Below, one piece after another: positions 35,541-49,215 of a DNA stretch of 64,000 nt. The stretch's first letter is position 1. Every line of letters begins with the position of its first letter. The notes under the pieces were generated by a model. That model saw only the letters and a program-made list of their open reading frames with translations, did no database searches and was not told where the DNA came from. The stretch comes from Lophius americanus (taxonomy: Eukaryota; Chordata; Actinopteri; Lophiiformes; Lophiidae). The stretch covers positions 5,412,501 through 5,476,500 of the forward strand of contig JBBDHG010000028.1 in NCBI GenBank assembly GCA_037951165.1, in the 5' to 3' direction. The translations under genes and the position numbers were made by a program.

Positions 35541-37184
35541 TCTCCTCCAGACAAGTACCAAGTATATAGTATATGTTATGTTTCTCCCACCATATTGAAT
35601 CTTATTGACTCTGTCTATCACAGCATGTAGCACAGATCTTCATTAAGGGTGAGTGGACCCTAACGAATCATTGCATCATGTAAGAAAAAGTGGAATGGTC
35701 CTCTTTTGCAGAGAAGGAACAAGAATTTCCCTTTGTTTATAAATATAAGATCACTAGGCTGCTCTTAAATGAAGAGAATTTCAAACTAAACAAAATTAGT
35801 TTTTTATTTTTTCATCAGAACAGTTCACTTATGTATTTGCAATCACACCTGTAACTACTTTCTTTCATTTGTGATAATGTTTGGATGTCTGTGGACAATT
35901 TTTTCTCTGTCTATGTTTTTAATCTGCAGATGTCCATTCCTTATGTACAAGTCTCTCCTGAAGAATAGATGCAGATCAGATAAAATGAGATAGCCGTTGT
36001 TTAAATAACGGAATTAACTAAAAGAGAAAACCGGAACCGTTCAGATCATACTCACAGGAATGGAAAGAGTAACTTTGGGTGGAGGCAATGGCTTACCTCT
36101 GAAAACAAGCGTTTGTCTGCTAGTACGATTCATGAAGTATAAAAGCTACAGAATACGTTGCAGGATGTGTGTCCTAGTGGACTCCGGAAAGTACCACAAA
36201 TAGAATTACTATTCTACCATTGGGCTGCGATGGCCTCGTCCCCATCTTCCAGGTCCCACCTTGGCTGGAGGCAGTCTGACACATTTCCCCCCTGAGCATC
36301 AGCAAAGATAAGACTGGACCTGATGGGACATGAGTCACCTTGCTAATCCTGTAAGCAGGGAAGGGTCACAGTCACACCTGAGTTAAACATTCATCTGGCC
36401 GGTGGACATGATGTCTGAATACCTGCTCTGTTTATCTTTCATCCATCTGTCAGTTTAAACCAAAGATGTCTGTGCTCTACTTCTCTCTAGGGAATCATAA
36501 TCCTAGCCGTCTCATATTACCTGTGAGAGGACTGAATGATGGTACAAAGATATTTTCAGTTTATTTGGGAGTCTGAATTCCAGCCTTATTTTAGTCTACT
36601 TTTAAGAATGGAGATATATTTAAGGAAGATTTATCTGACCTGGAGGCCAAAAAATAAACGTGCTAGCCTGAAAAAAAGGCACATAGCTGTAGTTTATAGC
36701 AGGGATAAAATAACTTTGTTTTTCTTGACCAGGTAATGTGATGTCATAGCAGCAGCCAAAAGCAACTAATGTATGATGAGTGTACCAGGTCTGGTTCTGG
36801 AGTTCAGAGGAAAAACAGTACACGAGCTCAGAACCAACAGATGTCTGGTAGAGAAACAAAGCGCTCCTATCAAAGAGAGATGGTAGTGAGTTATTAATGA
36901 TGTTAACACTCATTTACACACGGATACACGTATCAAGAGCTCCATATTTTCTGTGCAATGAGCGCAGCAGCTCTGGGAAGGTGGGGTGTTTCACGGGAAA
37001 AAGGGGATATTGGAGAGAAAGTGAAAAACTGAGACAGGTATAGCGGGAAAGTGATTCCCCGTGTGCACCTGAGGAAATGGTTGACTTTGTGTAGCAGGCT
37101 CTAATTCTGTAGCCCTGTCCCCTTCCAACCAACTCTTTCAGAGCCAATGCCTATAGGCACTAAGGAATTACTGCTATAAGAAGT
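35541..37184. other. Intergenic, nothing recognised
   Basis: Short open frames on both strands (36536-37147) have no recognisable domain. Confidence 0.35.
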
Positions 37185-37600
37185 AATACAGGCCTACACT
37201 GTTGTCCCCAACAGTAAAGCAATATCCGTGAAAAAGCCTCCAAGCCCCTGCATTGTACAAGCCTTCCCAACCGAAAATGGATGTTGTTTCTTTCTTTTTT
37301 TAAAGGCTCCCCCTAGTGAGTAAAATAGCAACTATTAGAGGGACATATCATTGAAACCAAACAGACCTCCTTGAGTCTATTCATATGCATCAATTTGGAC
37401 TAAATCAGACCAAAACTTAAAAGTGATGGCCTGAAAACTTTAAGAGATAAAGCTCCTCCTAGTGTAGGAAATATACAACAAACCTTTCACTAAATCAATC
37501 AATCAATCGGTAACGTTTTTCCTCACACTAAGGTCTATACGGGTATAAAATATGAAAATAATCCATGAAAAAGTGTTTGAGTTGACGCGTTAACATAAAG
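37185..37600 (+). repeat. Repeat family A, copy 4
   Basis: Blocks: GGCCTACACTGTTGTCCCCA, GCAATATCCGTGAAAAAGCC, AAGCCCCTGCATTGTACAAG, CTAAATCAGACCAAAAC, GGTATAAAATATGAAAATAA, and GAGTTGACGCGTTAAC at the right end. Confidence 0.7.
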
Positions 37601-39367
37601 TATCTGTTGTAGGAATGAAAGCTATTGCTATCCTTTCCCCCAAATGCTTTCAAATAATGTTTGATCACTCATAAGATCTAGTGGAGCAAATATTGTTGAA
37701 AAGGTTCATGCTAGTTCTGAGAGAAAGGTGTCAGAACACACGATGAGATCACAGAGACATCACGGAGCTGTTTTTTAGACCTACACCAACATAAATCAGG
37801 TGGTTTTTATGTTATGGCTGGTCAATGTATGTGCATATTAACTCCAAAGAGCTGGATACAGGATGTACCATCAACTTTGCAACTTGTATTTTCTAATGTT
37901 TGACTTATGGCCATTGTCCATCAGGCCTTCTGACCGGAGAAATACGGAGAAAAGAAAGAGTTTTAAATTTTGTAAAACTGGATTGAGCGACCAGATTAAA
38001 ACATGAGAAGTAGAGAGTGATATCAGTGTCATGCTGATGTGGAGGATCAGCTTTTAGTTCTTTACGTTCATTTACTTGTGTATGTCTACATTTTGGATTT
38101 GTTGTCATGAGAGGAGAGAGGCACCCAGCTAGTTAACAGAACTGATCTCCTCCTCTTCTCAAGACGTCATAGATCAGCTGAGACTCCATCAGACTGGCAC
38201 GAATCCCCTCGCAATTTCACATTCAGACTCACTCCAATCCCCTGATCGTAATGAACTTCCTGTGTATCAGTTTCTACAGCATGGTGCTTTGAGCAACAGT
38301 AAAGTGGAGCTATAACAGAGCAAGCCTCCATGTTGTCCTTCTGCTGAGGAGAAACTGGGACAACCAAAGATCCATCCATCAAAACACTTCAACAACGTAT
38401 TGAGTGGAGATACCGTTAAAAAGTTTGTTTCTATTCCGTGTTTGATTCACTTGATCGTCAACCTCTCACTAAAAACACCAAATCCAGGATCTTGTAAAAA
38501 CACTCCCCTCCAACCGTAACCCTCCATGAGGGCTGTACCCTCAAAATGCTGAACTAAAGGTTAGACTGAAAGTCAGATTTTCTGTATGTCTTAGTTTCAG
38601 TTTTTCATTAGTCAGACTTCCAGAAACAATGACTTCAGGGGAATGAGATAAAATTATCCTCTTTCTTTTGTTCTGTGCTGTCAGAGAAACTGTAAAGCTA
38701 ACTTTTATGCTAGCTGTCAGGTTAACTCTCAGGTTGAGAGTTATGCTAAATGTCAGCTGTCAGGTTAACTTTCCATCTAAGTGATTTTAGGCCTTGGCAA
38801 TTTCCAGAACCCTGCATAAGGTCATGTCCAGCCCTGATTAGAGAGTAATGGATCAGGTTCTGGTTTTTAAGGGGAATGGGATACGACTCCGGCAATTAGC
38901 AGGACTTTTAGTGTTTTTTATGGGACGTTCCAAGCTCATACTTTTTCAACTCTAAAAGTCAGGAAACTGTTTGCATCGTCTGAAATTCCGCATCCGATCA
39001 TGACATAGTTCATTCATGGAGCACAAACTGGGATATGAGGGTGGAAAGAGTCGGAGGCTGACAAAAGAATAGGGAGCGGTTGATATGATGTGACTGCCGC
39101 GTCGACGTCAGCCTTTGTGTTGTGCTGCTGGGTGACGGGGGAAGCTCATATTTTTGTCTGTGTGAGAGCAGACAGAGAGGTCCTGATAATGCCTGGGTTG
39201 ATGTAATGTACTGTTTCCGTGCTCTGCGGGACGGCCCTCGTACGAGGATTTGCAACACAGGCTCTGATTACAGTGGCGCCTCAAATCTGAACAACCTCTG
39301 CCTTTTTATAGTCTAACGGTGCCACACGGAGACAGCCAAACACAAATGACATTACAATTTATCCTGC

Positions 39368-39369
<2 letters not shown>
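37601..39369. other. Intergenic, nothing recognised
   Basis: No exon-like or repeat signal that I can name. 38695-38775 has a short internal duplication of GCTAGCTGTCAGGTTAACT-like text. Confidence 0.35.

Positions 39370-39397
<28 letters not shown>
39370..39397. repeat. (TA)n microsatellite
   Basis: A short pure TA tract. Confidence 0.95.
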
Positions 39398-39401
<4 letters not shown>

Positions 39402-39624
39402 GAAGATATGTAAGTTGAAATTCTTCAATCACAGTAATATTTGCTTGCAGTGATTGATTATCTTATGTATATCAGCATTTATCTTTAAGAAATAGGGCAC
39501 ATGACCCCATTCAGTGACAAAACACTGTTTTTTTCTAGGATAGGATTGTTTATGTTAACCTGGCTTCTACATATACGTGCTGCTCAAAAAACTAAGAGAA
39601 GCCTTAAATGACAGATCATACTAT

Positions 39625-40260
39625 TAATAATAATTTTAAAAAATTGCAACAAACTTTACATGTGGATCAAAGCTCTACAAGGTTAAAGCAGATAAAAGCA
39701 TCAATAAAAAATATATTATAATAATAATCATAATATAAAAATATTAGCAAATTAGCTGAAATATTAATTAATAGTCATAGGTTCAAATAGGTTAAAAAAG
39801 AAAGTTTTAAGTCCTTTTTTTAAAAGTCTCAGTCGTCTGTGGAGCCCTCAGATGGTCAGGGAGGGTATTTCACAGACGATGGGCAGAAGAACAGAAGGCC
39901 TGATCACCCATGGTGCTGAGCTTAGTCCAGGGGAGGGGGAGTTGGTTTGAGTGGTTAGAACGGAGGGATCGTGTTGAGGTTAGTAGGGTAAGTACTTCTT
40001 TCAGTTAGGGTGGTGCATTGCCATGGATGCACTGGTGAGTGAGGAGAGAGACCTTATATTAAATCTTGATGGAGACGGGGGAAGCCAGTGAAGTGAATGA
40101 AGAACGGGGGTGATGTGTTCGTGTTTACGAACTCTCATCAGGATCCTTGCAGCACTGCTTTGGACATACTGAAGTCATTGAAGACTTTTATCAGGGATCC
40201 CGATGAGAAGTGAGTTACTGTAATCCAGTCTGGAGGAGACAAAGACGTGGGCCAGCATAA
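39625..40260 (-). mobile_element. L2-like LINE C-terminal relic, copy 2
   Basis: The same element and orientation as 34648-35540, more truncated at its 5' side. It matches closely over the LWNALP-encoding and 3'-tail parts. Example block, in plus: TCAGTCGTCTGTGGAGCCCT. The minus-strand words FVSSRLDYSNSLLIGIPDKS lie near 40245-40180. The frames are broken. Confidence 0.8.
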
Positions 40261-40588
40261 CAATTAAATGAGAGTCCATATCGACTGATGACATGGTCAA
40301 GGGGGAGCATGTACAGTATGAAGAGTAACTTAACCTAAACCTAATGAACTTGGGGAAAGGACTCCTCAAGAGACATGGTCATAGGCCATCTCCAAATCCA
40401 CTATACAAATGTACACTGGGTGGGCAAATTTCCATGATACCAATTTCCATTTCACACCATGAGAGTGAAAAGTTGGTCCACTGTTCCAGTCACTTAAAGC
40501 TTCCTGTCCGGACATCCCAGAAGTTTTGCAGGATAGGGTGTTTAATTTTCCCCCTCATTTGTTTGAGCAGTATTTATACATATGAACA

Positions 40589-40726
<138 letters not shown>

Positions 40727-40893
40727 CATATATGTATAAATAGATATAGATATAGATAGATATAGATATACGGACAGTAAGGCTTATAGATCACATGCTA
40801 GATCTGGGTTTCGGAATTGTTGCAATTAATCTGTGTCTGTTCCACAGCTGTGGTCTGACAGGAGGGATAGCTTCTTTTCTGTATTACACAGGA

Positions 40894-40899
40894 TTTATT
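40894..40899 (-). promoter_or_regulatory. efhc2: Candidate efhc2 poly(A) signal
   Basis: AATAAA on the minus strand, about 270 nt beyond the proposed efhc2 stop codon. It is the first canonical hexamer reached. It depends on the terminal-exon call being right. Confidence 0.45.
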
Positions 40900-41171
40900 A
40901 TGAGGACAAACAACTCATCACAGCGTTGGATTTTTCAGATTAATACTTTGCATGACAGCGTACCATTCCCAGAGAGGAAACTTGGCTCTGTCTATGATGG
41001 GTTCTCATGTTAATACACAAGTACATCAAATGGAGTACAGAGAAAAACAAACTTTTAAAATTAGTCACATTACATCCTCCTTAATTAAAACCATCTCAAT
41101 GATGGCAGATGCTGAGAGCCATGATGCTGGTTAGCTGAGGAACATGAAATCGGCTCTTGAGGTGGAGGTCG

Positions 41172-41303
41172 TCAGCTCTGTTTCTGTGTCGAGGTGGTGG
41201 TTGGAGGGTCACAGCTGCTGAATATTTCCCCCAGAAGAGAAGAGTAGTTGATGCTTTTCACCACCGTTGAGCCCCCCGCGCCAAACCTCAAATTCATATC
41301 AAA
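41172..41303 (-). CDS. efhc2: EFHC2, terminal coding exon (inferred)
   Basis: Opens with a strong 3' splice site on the minus strand (CTTGTGTCTTCCTATCATCCCCAG) in phase 0, the phase in which the exon at 52741-52642 ends. It encodes 43 residues and a TGA stop. The N-terminal half reads FDMNLRFGAGGSTVVKSINY, then SSLLGEIF, and the rest is a serine/threonine-rich tail. The hydrophobic-aromatic NYSSLLGEIF end resembles the short C-terminal tail of EFHC2 proteins, as I remember them. It is separated from the previous exon by 11.3 kb, so the join is an inference. It could instead be the last exon of a different minus-strand gene, or a further small exon could lie between. Confidence 0.6.
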   Translation of the reverse strand, partial: FDMNLRFGAGGSTVVKSINYSSLLGEIFSSCDPPTTTSTQKQS

Positions 41304-41794
41304 CTGGGGATGATAGGAAGACACAAGTCACAACAAGAGTCTGACATCATCAACAGTTCTTTCATCATCTCACAGGATTTATTTTCAGTTCAGATCTGAA
41401 TTATCGCCCCATTCACCGCTCCTTCCACTTCTACGTCTCTGCTAAGAGCATTGAGCAAAACAATCCTTTAGTTCATCCGTAATGTTGCTAACAAACGGAC
41501 AAATCCACATAAGTAAAAACAACAGGGTTGTTTAAATCATGTCCCCTTCAGTCTGAGCCAGGACAAGAGCTCAACCAGCAGTGCTCTGCCCAAAGATCTA
41601 AAGCTGTGTCCCGATTCAGCATCCCAGCAACGTTGGTAATCGAATAAGCTCTTATTATTATTATTACTTATCAAGATCCATCTCTTCAGAGTTGGATACA
41701 CCCTGGATGCATTATGACCTCTGGATATGGATTTTATCCATCAGTCCATTTAGCTTTGACTGGGGAAAAATATAATTTTGTGAAACTGGATTGA

Positions 41795-41885
41795 AGTTTG
41801 GAGGGGCTGGAGCCTATTCCAGGCGGAATTGGGTAAGAGTTGAGGAACACCCTCAACAAGTTGCCGGTTCATCACAGGAAGAGAC
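41795..41885 (-). mobile_element. SINE-like fish repeat fragment
   Basis: The plus strand reads GGGGCTGGAGCCTATTCCAG, GGAATTGGGTAAGAGT, and then AACAAGTTGCCGGTTCATCA. This is the reverse complement of the 3' half of the repeat at 59562-59885. Confidence 0.7.
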
Positions 41886-42674
41886 TTCCTCACGCAGTCG
41901 AAGACCAACTTTTGTCCGAGACCACCCTTGAATTTAGCCGGAGTGATCGCATATCAAATTTGGATCCATTCAATCTTGAATGGGTTCACACCTGTGGTTA
42001 TAAATGCCCACTTGTGATGGGCTGACCCAGGACAGAAGATAGAAGCAGTTCCTCAGAGGAGGCTGAGTCTCCAACTGAACTCAGACTTCCAGCCATGTGA
42101 GAACTGATGTGTCCTGGCCCACCCAGCCGGACCGCCCACTCACCTGACATCCAATACAGGGTGGATTAGTCACTGTCTCATTTCCATTTGGTTCACTTGA
42201 ATGTCAGTTGTTTCTCACCTGCCAAGGTAAGCAGCTGATGTTTGTGATCACACTGTTTCTACTAAGCTAATGACCACAATGTCCCCAGACTCTCTTAAAA
42301 AAAACCCACAACTGAGAGTTGCTGAGTCAGGAGAAACTGAACCTTTGAGAAAGGGCTGAAGGAAATTCTAAATCTTTTGTCCTTATTTGAGAATTCAGCA
42401 TCGGTTGTAACATGAAGTGGGGTTTTTTTCTGAGTGAGAAGTGGAGGCAGCATCACCCCAACAGCCAGTCTACTTCACTTCTCCATGTAGCAGCAGTTTG
42501 ACGCTTTGCTGACAGAAGAGCATAAACACGCCATAGTTTAGAAATACAACATACATTAAATGATGTAGAAGTAACTGTCGCATGTAAGTGAAGCCCCTTT
42601 TTCTTTGTGAGATACACTAAAAACTTCATGAAAGAATCCTGATGAAAATCTTTTTCATTATGTGGGTCTGTGGG

Positions 42675-42760
42675 TAAGGTAAGGCAACTTTATTTATATA
42701 GCACATTTCAGCAAAAGGGCAAGTCAAAGTGCTTTATACAGATCAGGTTGATGCCCACTG
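42675..42760. repeat. Dispersed repeat tail
   Basis: AAGGCAACTTTATTTATATAGCACATTT and AAGTCAAAGTGCTTTATACA form a block found scattered in fish genomes. A related block ends the repeat at 63420. Confidence 0.6.
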
Positions 42761-43139
42761 ATAAAATAATATAAAAATAATAATAGTATCAATTCAGGAG
42801 TTATTATTATTACTATAGATGCTACTATTGTTTCCCTCTGACCTTCTCTCTCTCTCTAACTCTCATGACGGATTCTAATCCTCAGCTATGTTTTACCCAC
42901 TATGTGTCGTGGACAGACAGGTGATGTGGCTGCAGGTATGTTGGCTCATATGAATGTCGGGTCGATCCTGCTGAAATTTATGTTCAGTGCTTTTTAGTAT
43001 TGTGTGAATATACGAAAGACATTGGAAAAATAGAAAGAGATGTTTCGGACTTCAAGCAAGAGGCAGTACATTATATGATTCAGTCTTCTTAACAAATGTA
43101 AAATGAAATGGCGCTGGGCAATAATAGCCTACACGCTGT

Positions 43140-43660
43140 TATGTACAGTTGAGATGTAGGCCTACGCTGTCGTCCCCGGTAGCAAGGGGTATATCTCAGA
43201 AAAGCCCCCTATTCCCTGCATTATACAAGTATTCCCCCTGATTGAACTCCTAAAATTAAATATGAAATGACGTCCGGAAACGGTGTTTTTCCACGAACAA
43301 GCTTCCCCTGATGGGTAAAATATGGTACAAAAAAGAAAGATCCCCTCAACCAGATTCATATTCACCAGATTTGGCTTATATCGGACCAATGGTTGAGAAG
43401 ATTTGGACCCAAAACCTTTGGAGAGAAAGCTTGCCCTAGTGACTTATTCTCATCCTCTGCTACATTTCATGACTGCAACAAACTTCCTGTAGTGGCAGAA
43501 ATTTGCTGCTGATCATTCCCAAAAAGCAATCCAGTTCTTCCTCGCACCAATGTCTATCTGGGTAGAAACATTTAAAAATTATACATGTAATAATTTTTAA
43601 GTTACACAATGGATTTACTACATCAATGATAATGATCCCCAACTTTAAAGGGTAATAAAT
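43140..43660 (+). repeat. Repeat family A, copy 5 (best preserved)
   Basis: Blocks in order: TAGGCCTACGCTGTCGTCCC, GTATATCTCAGAAAAGCCCC, TATTCCCTGCATTATACAAG, ATTCCCCCTGATTGAACTCC, AACGGTGTTTTTCC, GATTCATATTCACCAGATTT and CTTATATCGGACCAATGG, ending near GTAATAATTTTTAAGTTACAC. No open frame. Confidence 0.7.
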
Positions 43661-43785
43661 ATGAACCTGTGCCGGAGTTCAATCGGAGGTTATTTAATAA
43701 ATGAAAATACAACAGAAATTCAGAAAACAGAAATGCTGCTGGGCTTCTCTGGAACAACTAAAGAGGAACACGGTCTGAGTACACT

Positions 43786-44010
43786 TCAGTGGAACAGTGG
43801 TGGGACGTAGAAAAGAGCAAAGTTAAGCAGCTGTGCTCACAGTATACGTTCAAGCTCACCAGAGACATGACCAGAGCTATGGAAGCTTTGGAAGAGAGAG
43901 AAAATAGTGGAGCTGGAAACTTTAGCAGACTGCAAAGGAGAAAAATAACAGTGACGTTCTCAAAAACAAAAGTTCAGCACTATCTGACCTGCTTGGTTTT
44001 TCTGCACAGG
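43786..44010 (+). mobile_element. Possible Tx1/L1-type LINE ORF fragment
   Basis: An open plus-strand segment beginning EQWWDVEKSKVKQLCSQYTF, then an alpha-helical, charge-rich part with ALEERENSG. The WWD-x3-K and C-x2-Y pattern resembles the region between endonuclease and polymerase in fish Tx1-like LINEs. This rests on recall of the pattern only. Confidence 0.4.
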
Positions 44011-45229
44011 GTGCTCAGATGTCGCACAAGATGTTATTTCCATTTTGGTTAAATAAAGTCAATCATTTTAATGTAATGTCATCCGCAAAAGTCAACTGGG
44101 GAAAAAAAAGGGGAACGGAGCTGGCGCAAAAATATCTCTGTTTGCGTGAAGATAAATCCTTAATTCAAAGAAATTGTGAAAACTATGTTGAAAGAGTGAA
44201 AGCAGAGATGGAGATTACCTAAATAATATGTTCAATGTCATATTCTTATATTTAATTATTTAGTTTTGTCCATATACTGCTGGTAAATCTTCATCCAGCT
44301 AATCTTCGTCAGCAGATTAGCTGGTTCTAGGTTCATTCAGTCTATTCAGAGTGTCCTCAGGTACAAAAGATCCAGTGTAGAGACCTTTAGCAGAGACTAT
44401 CCTTAGTCGAGTTGGCGCCATGATACGGGCACAATTGTTGTTTCTAATGGATTTACAGACTTAAAAACTGAACAACCTACCCCCCTTTCTATTGTGAACT
44501 CTGTGCTACAAAGATCATAAATCTGGGTCATGTGATAGGACTATGTGGACCAAACCTGGACAATGCAACAGTTTTAGCTTCTTATCTAAGATCCAGATCT
44601 GCTCCTCATCTCCAGCATCATGAAATCATCTCCAGCATCATGAAAGACTAGAAAAGGAAGCTACCTCTTTTGGAACATTTGTTAGTTGCTTTTAGAACTC
44701 AGTGAGTCTTTTAATAAAGGTTATACATTTTTAAAAGGAAAGGAAAAGTATCTCTGCCTCAAACTTCGTCTTCGTCTGTTTCAGCTGCTTGAAACTATTT
44801 TCTCTTTGTTTGGAGAGACTTTATCCGAGTAGATATTATTTGTGGTTTTAAGAACTGTCAGAAATGGAGGAAGAAATGCAATTCGCTAATTTATCTGTTG
44901 GGGCAAGCAGAAACGGCAATTTATGCAACATGGATTGTGAAGTAAGATACATTTCCTTCAGAATGTTAAAAACAAGGTTAACCGTGGATTTAACTGATTA
45001 CACAGCCATGTCTAATACCAATAGATTTATTACGATCTTGTGCGACAAAAATATGGTGTGGTGTGGAGTTTATTTTCTTATTTATTTTTTCCTCTTTTGA
45101 GAGATGCTGGTATAATTTGATGTTTTTGGAAACTCAAAGAAAACAAAAAAACAGTCAGAACTTGTTGGAAGTCTCTGCCTGTTAAAAACAGTGATGTTTC
45201 TCCTCTGTCTCAATGCTCTGGTTGAATTG

Positions 45230-45360
45230 TTGAGTTTTAGTGTCTATTTAATTGTTGTAGCAGTTTCTATGCTGCGCTCTGGGCCAGGTCAATCTTGGAA
45301 AAGAGATTTTCCATCTCAATGAGGATTTTACATGGTTAAATAAAGGATATAACAAGGAAG
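45230..45360 (+). mobile_element. LINE/SINE-type 3' tail
   Basis: CTGGGCCAGGTCAATCTTGG, then AAAGAGATTTTCCATCTCAATGAGG and GGTTAAATAAAGGATA. This is a common fish retroelement tail, so the AATAAA is not evidence for a gene end. Confidence 0.55.
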
Positions 45361-45663
45361 AACGTATTTCATAATAATCATATCCTGATGACAGCTTTGA
45401 ACTTATGGAATCAGGCCTATCCACATCCGATTGGTCCTGGTTTTATCACTGCTCCTGATCCTGATGTGAACATGTCCTATGAGAAACAGGACTTTATGAT
45501 GCCTTCAAAGGAACAACAGCATCCGCGTACAATGGACAGTAATGACCATATATTTTTACAGCTTCTGAAGTCCTTCTGACTTTGAAGCTTTTGAAGGAGG
45601 AAGGTTTTCAGACCCAGCTGGAAGGAGAGCAGCAGGAAAACAGAAAAATTAAATGTCAATGTG

Positions 45664-45803
45664 CACACTCACCCTCACACACACACACACTCACAAGCGC
45701 AAACACACACACTCACACAGACATACACTCACAAGCGCAATCACACCACAGGCGCACGCATGCACATACAAACACACACAAACACACACACACACACACA
45801 CAC
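45664..45803. repeat. Interrupted (CA)n tract
   Basis: CA-rich with a repeated CACTCACAAGCGCAA word (two copies about 39 bp apart) and a pure CA end. Confidence 0.93.
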
Positions 45804-48800
45804 AGCAACTAACACAAGGAATGAATCCAGTATTAGTCTGTCTTTGGAAGTCTTCTCCTGCTCACCTGGTTCTGTTTAGATCTGGCAGCAGAGCAGCTAA
45901 ATCAGCCTGACAGTGGAGAGAAACATGCAAGAAGGAGAACAAAGGAGGAAATGATTCACAGGTACAGGCTTTGGAGTAACGTAGACGGGACAAGTTGCCA
46001 CTAGCGCAAAATTCTTTTGGGCACAAAATAATAAAAACAAAAGAAGTAAAAATAAATAAAACCTTTCTGGTTTGGTTGTGAGGGGATCTGTAGTAAACGG
46101 ATAGGATATTTTTGGTTTTGCATTGCATTCAAAGGACTGGACTGCTGTAATTTGGGGTTGCTGGAAAACATTGAAACAAGTTTTTACCGGAACGGACTGC
46201 ACTGTGTCAATCTAACACACACGCGCACACACACACTTCCATTTCCATGGCTGGCTTGGATTCTTTTGTAAACACACTGAAAATCTTAAAAATGTGTCGA
46301 GTTGTGTTTAATTACTTGTGCCATGTTGAAATGTCTGTTTATTGATTTATATCTGTGTTTTTAATATTTTGGTGTGGTTTGTTCCTGTTATTTATTATTT
46401 GTCAGATCTGTTAACACACTTCATTGAAATGAGTCAAGCCCGCTACAATGTGTTTGAACATAATGGGGCAAATAAATGTTGCCATGTAACGTTTTACAGT
46501 ATTTATCTTGCTCATTACATGAATACCGTCCTCTTAAAATCCTTATGGGTGAGTAACATAATGTCTATTAAAGGGTACCCCGACTGTCAAGACTTGTAAG
46601 CTTAAAAACACATTTGACAGTATCAGCTCGATGAAGGAGCATGTTTGTTGTTCACATTTTGTCAGCAGCTGTTCAAGGTAGGCACATACATCATTCCATT
46701 GTTGTATGATATCCTCCATGGTCATAGTCGTGTCCGATAGTCCGCTTTCAGACTCTCTGCATCTGTCAGCTGGTTCAGATTTTAGCAGGAGACCAGCGTC
46801 TACCAACGTCTCCTGTCTTTGCTGCTCGGTGGCGTTTAATCTCCTTGTGTGGAATTATTGAAGGCACAGATCTCGTTTTAACCTTCGTTTACAACCACCA
46901 CGACCCGTATGCTCTTTTAGCAGATGTGGTCGACTAAATGCTTCAAATGCATCAGGAGAAGTGACGCAAACACAGACGCGGGTCCTTGCACAATGAGACA
47001 AGGCTAAATAAAATAAAATATCGATCTTTCTCTCACCAATGCTACGAATACAACAACAAACTACAGCAGACAAGCGTGACAACAACCATTCTACGTCATC
47101 AACACATAATGCAATGTGCCGTTAAAGTAATGGCGGCCTGCGTAGGTCAAATACGTCTTAAACTTTGAGGATTTATAAAGTAATGACAGAATTTATTTGT
47201 TCTTAACACCGTGTATGTGTATATTGCGTTGCGACGTTGTGGCGTGATGTCGTGAGGAAATGTTGTTAACCATTTACAGATGGGGCACTGTTAGGGCTGT
47301 ATGCGTTTAGTCATTTGCATCTTTTTGATTAGATAATTTTGATGTTTGTGGTGTTAAGTGGTGCTTTTGTTTTGCTTTAGAGTTTTTTATATATATTTGA
47401 GCACCCTGATTAGTTAGCCACCGGGCAGGTTATAAGAACTTGCCACTTTATTATTTACTTTTCTTATTTTTGGTGGTCATCCTGAGTATGGGTAGATGTT
47501 AAATGCAGTCAATGGATGTCAGAGCACCTATGGTCCTCTGTGGTCCTCTTCTTTCAGTTTCTCTTCATGGTGGTAGCAGTGTTGCAGGCAGTGGCAGTGT
47601 AAATGTTGCTATTTGTGTATTTGCTGCTTGTTTGTGGAGTTAGTGACAATAACTTGTTGGCCCTTAGATGTGTTAAAAGTGTAATTTCTTCTCCATTTAA
47701 CCCAATCACACACATTTTTTTTGTGAGCAGCAGTTCCATTTATTTGTGGGGCTTCATACTGAAGCTAGTGTGTTTTATATGCATCTGGGCACTCTTAGCT
47801 ACAGTCTTTGGCTTCAGACTTTGAGTGTGTTGGAATAGTAAGTGGGTTTAAATGGACAGCCTATTTCGAATAGATTCATAAAAGAAGTGTAATCAGAAAG
47901 AGAACGCCACATGTAAGCAGCCCTTTCCAGATGAGATTTTATTCCATCGCAGGGGAGTAGTATAAGTCCTCTCAGAAAGGTGTTTGGAAAGAAACCCCTG
48001 CATGTGTTTTGAAATAATCCCTGGTGAGCGTGTGTTCAAAGCCAGCATTTAATGATCCAGACCACAGCAGAGAGTTTGTTTTAAATGTAAACTCTCAAAA
48101 AATTAAGATAGAAAGTAAAAAAGTAATGAAGTCTACAAAAATGTCTACGAGAAACCACCAGGAGCCGTGATAGACGGACGCTGTGAAGAAATTAAAAAGC
48201 GCTGGAAAACTTTCAAGGCGGCGATTTTATAATAAGCAATTTATGCTCATGCATAAACCTTCAACAACAAAGGGGACTAGATCCACAACTTCAATTGTTC
48301 CATATCAACACCACAGAAGAAGACCAACCAGGAAGTGTAGATGATCTCCGTTTATCACAGTAGCTGTGCAGTGAATCTATGGTTTTTTGAAGAACATTAG
48401 TAAACTCAAATGAACCCTGGTTCAGACTCTGAAGCAGAACAAATTAAGGAAATACAACATTGGTTTTGGTTTTGTTCTGTCCATGGGAGGACAATAGGCT
48501 GGAATCGTACACAAAAACAGGAAACTTTCAAAATTTTGGGTTCTCAGGACCTGAAAATGATGTAAAACTTAACCGTTTTATGTTAAAAAAAATTGTTTAC
48601 TGACCTTGAGACACCAGAAGAATAACTAAAACTCAGAGTTACAGAGCCTCAGAGCTGGAAAACTCAGCTTGTTAAGAGCTGCTGCCTGCAAACTTCATCT
48701 GTATCTCGTTAGTCAGAAAACCACTGAGGTATTACAACATGAAACACTGTGCAAAGATTATTAACAAAGTTTGACATAATTTCATGGAGGGGTGAGCTAA

Positions 48801-48999
48801 AGACCGTTGGGTTTATTACATCCTGAAACAGAATTCCTCATAAAACACAAGGAGCAAACACCTGCTCCGAAGATCTACCGCCTCTTCATCAGCCACTCAT
48901 TATCAACACATCTGGAGATAGATGTGTTTGTCTCCAGACAGGAAGGGTATTTATGAATTGTTATCAAAAAAAAGTAACTACACCGTAATTGAATATTAA

Positions 49000-49215
49000 T
49001 GATACGATTAAAAAAACAAAAAACTCTTTTATTTTATGCAATGTCCTTGTAAAGAGGTCTACATTGTATCAGTTTTTGTTCTTGGTAATTCACCATAATG
49101 TCTTGAACACGGTCAACATAATTTTTGGAGTGATATTCTGGCATTCAGAGTTTCTGGTATTTTACCGTAAAATATATGGAATTCTTTTGAAGTGTTGTAA
49201 CTACAACTGTAGTGG
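49000..49215 (+). mobile_element. Repeat family B fragment
   Basis: Shares ATTCACCATAATGTCTTGAAC, CTGGCATTC and TTACCGTAAAATATATGGAATT with the right-hand parts of 20695-21245 and 26683-27489. Confidence 0.5.

Noticed and set aside
46543..47085. Two minus-strand open frames of 76-87 codons
   Set aside because: They have a soluble-protein-like composition but no recognised domain, no clear splice sites and no link to each other. They may be transposon relics.
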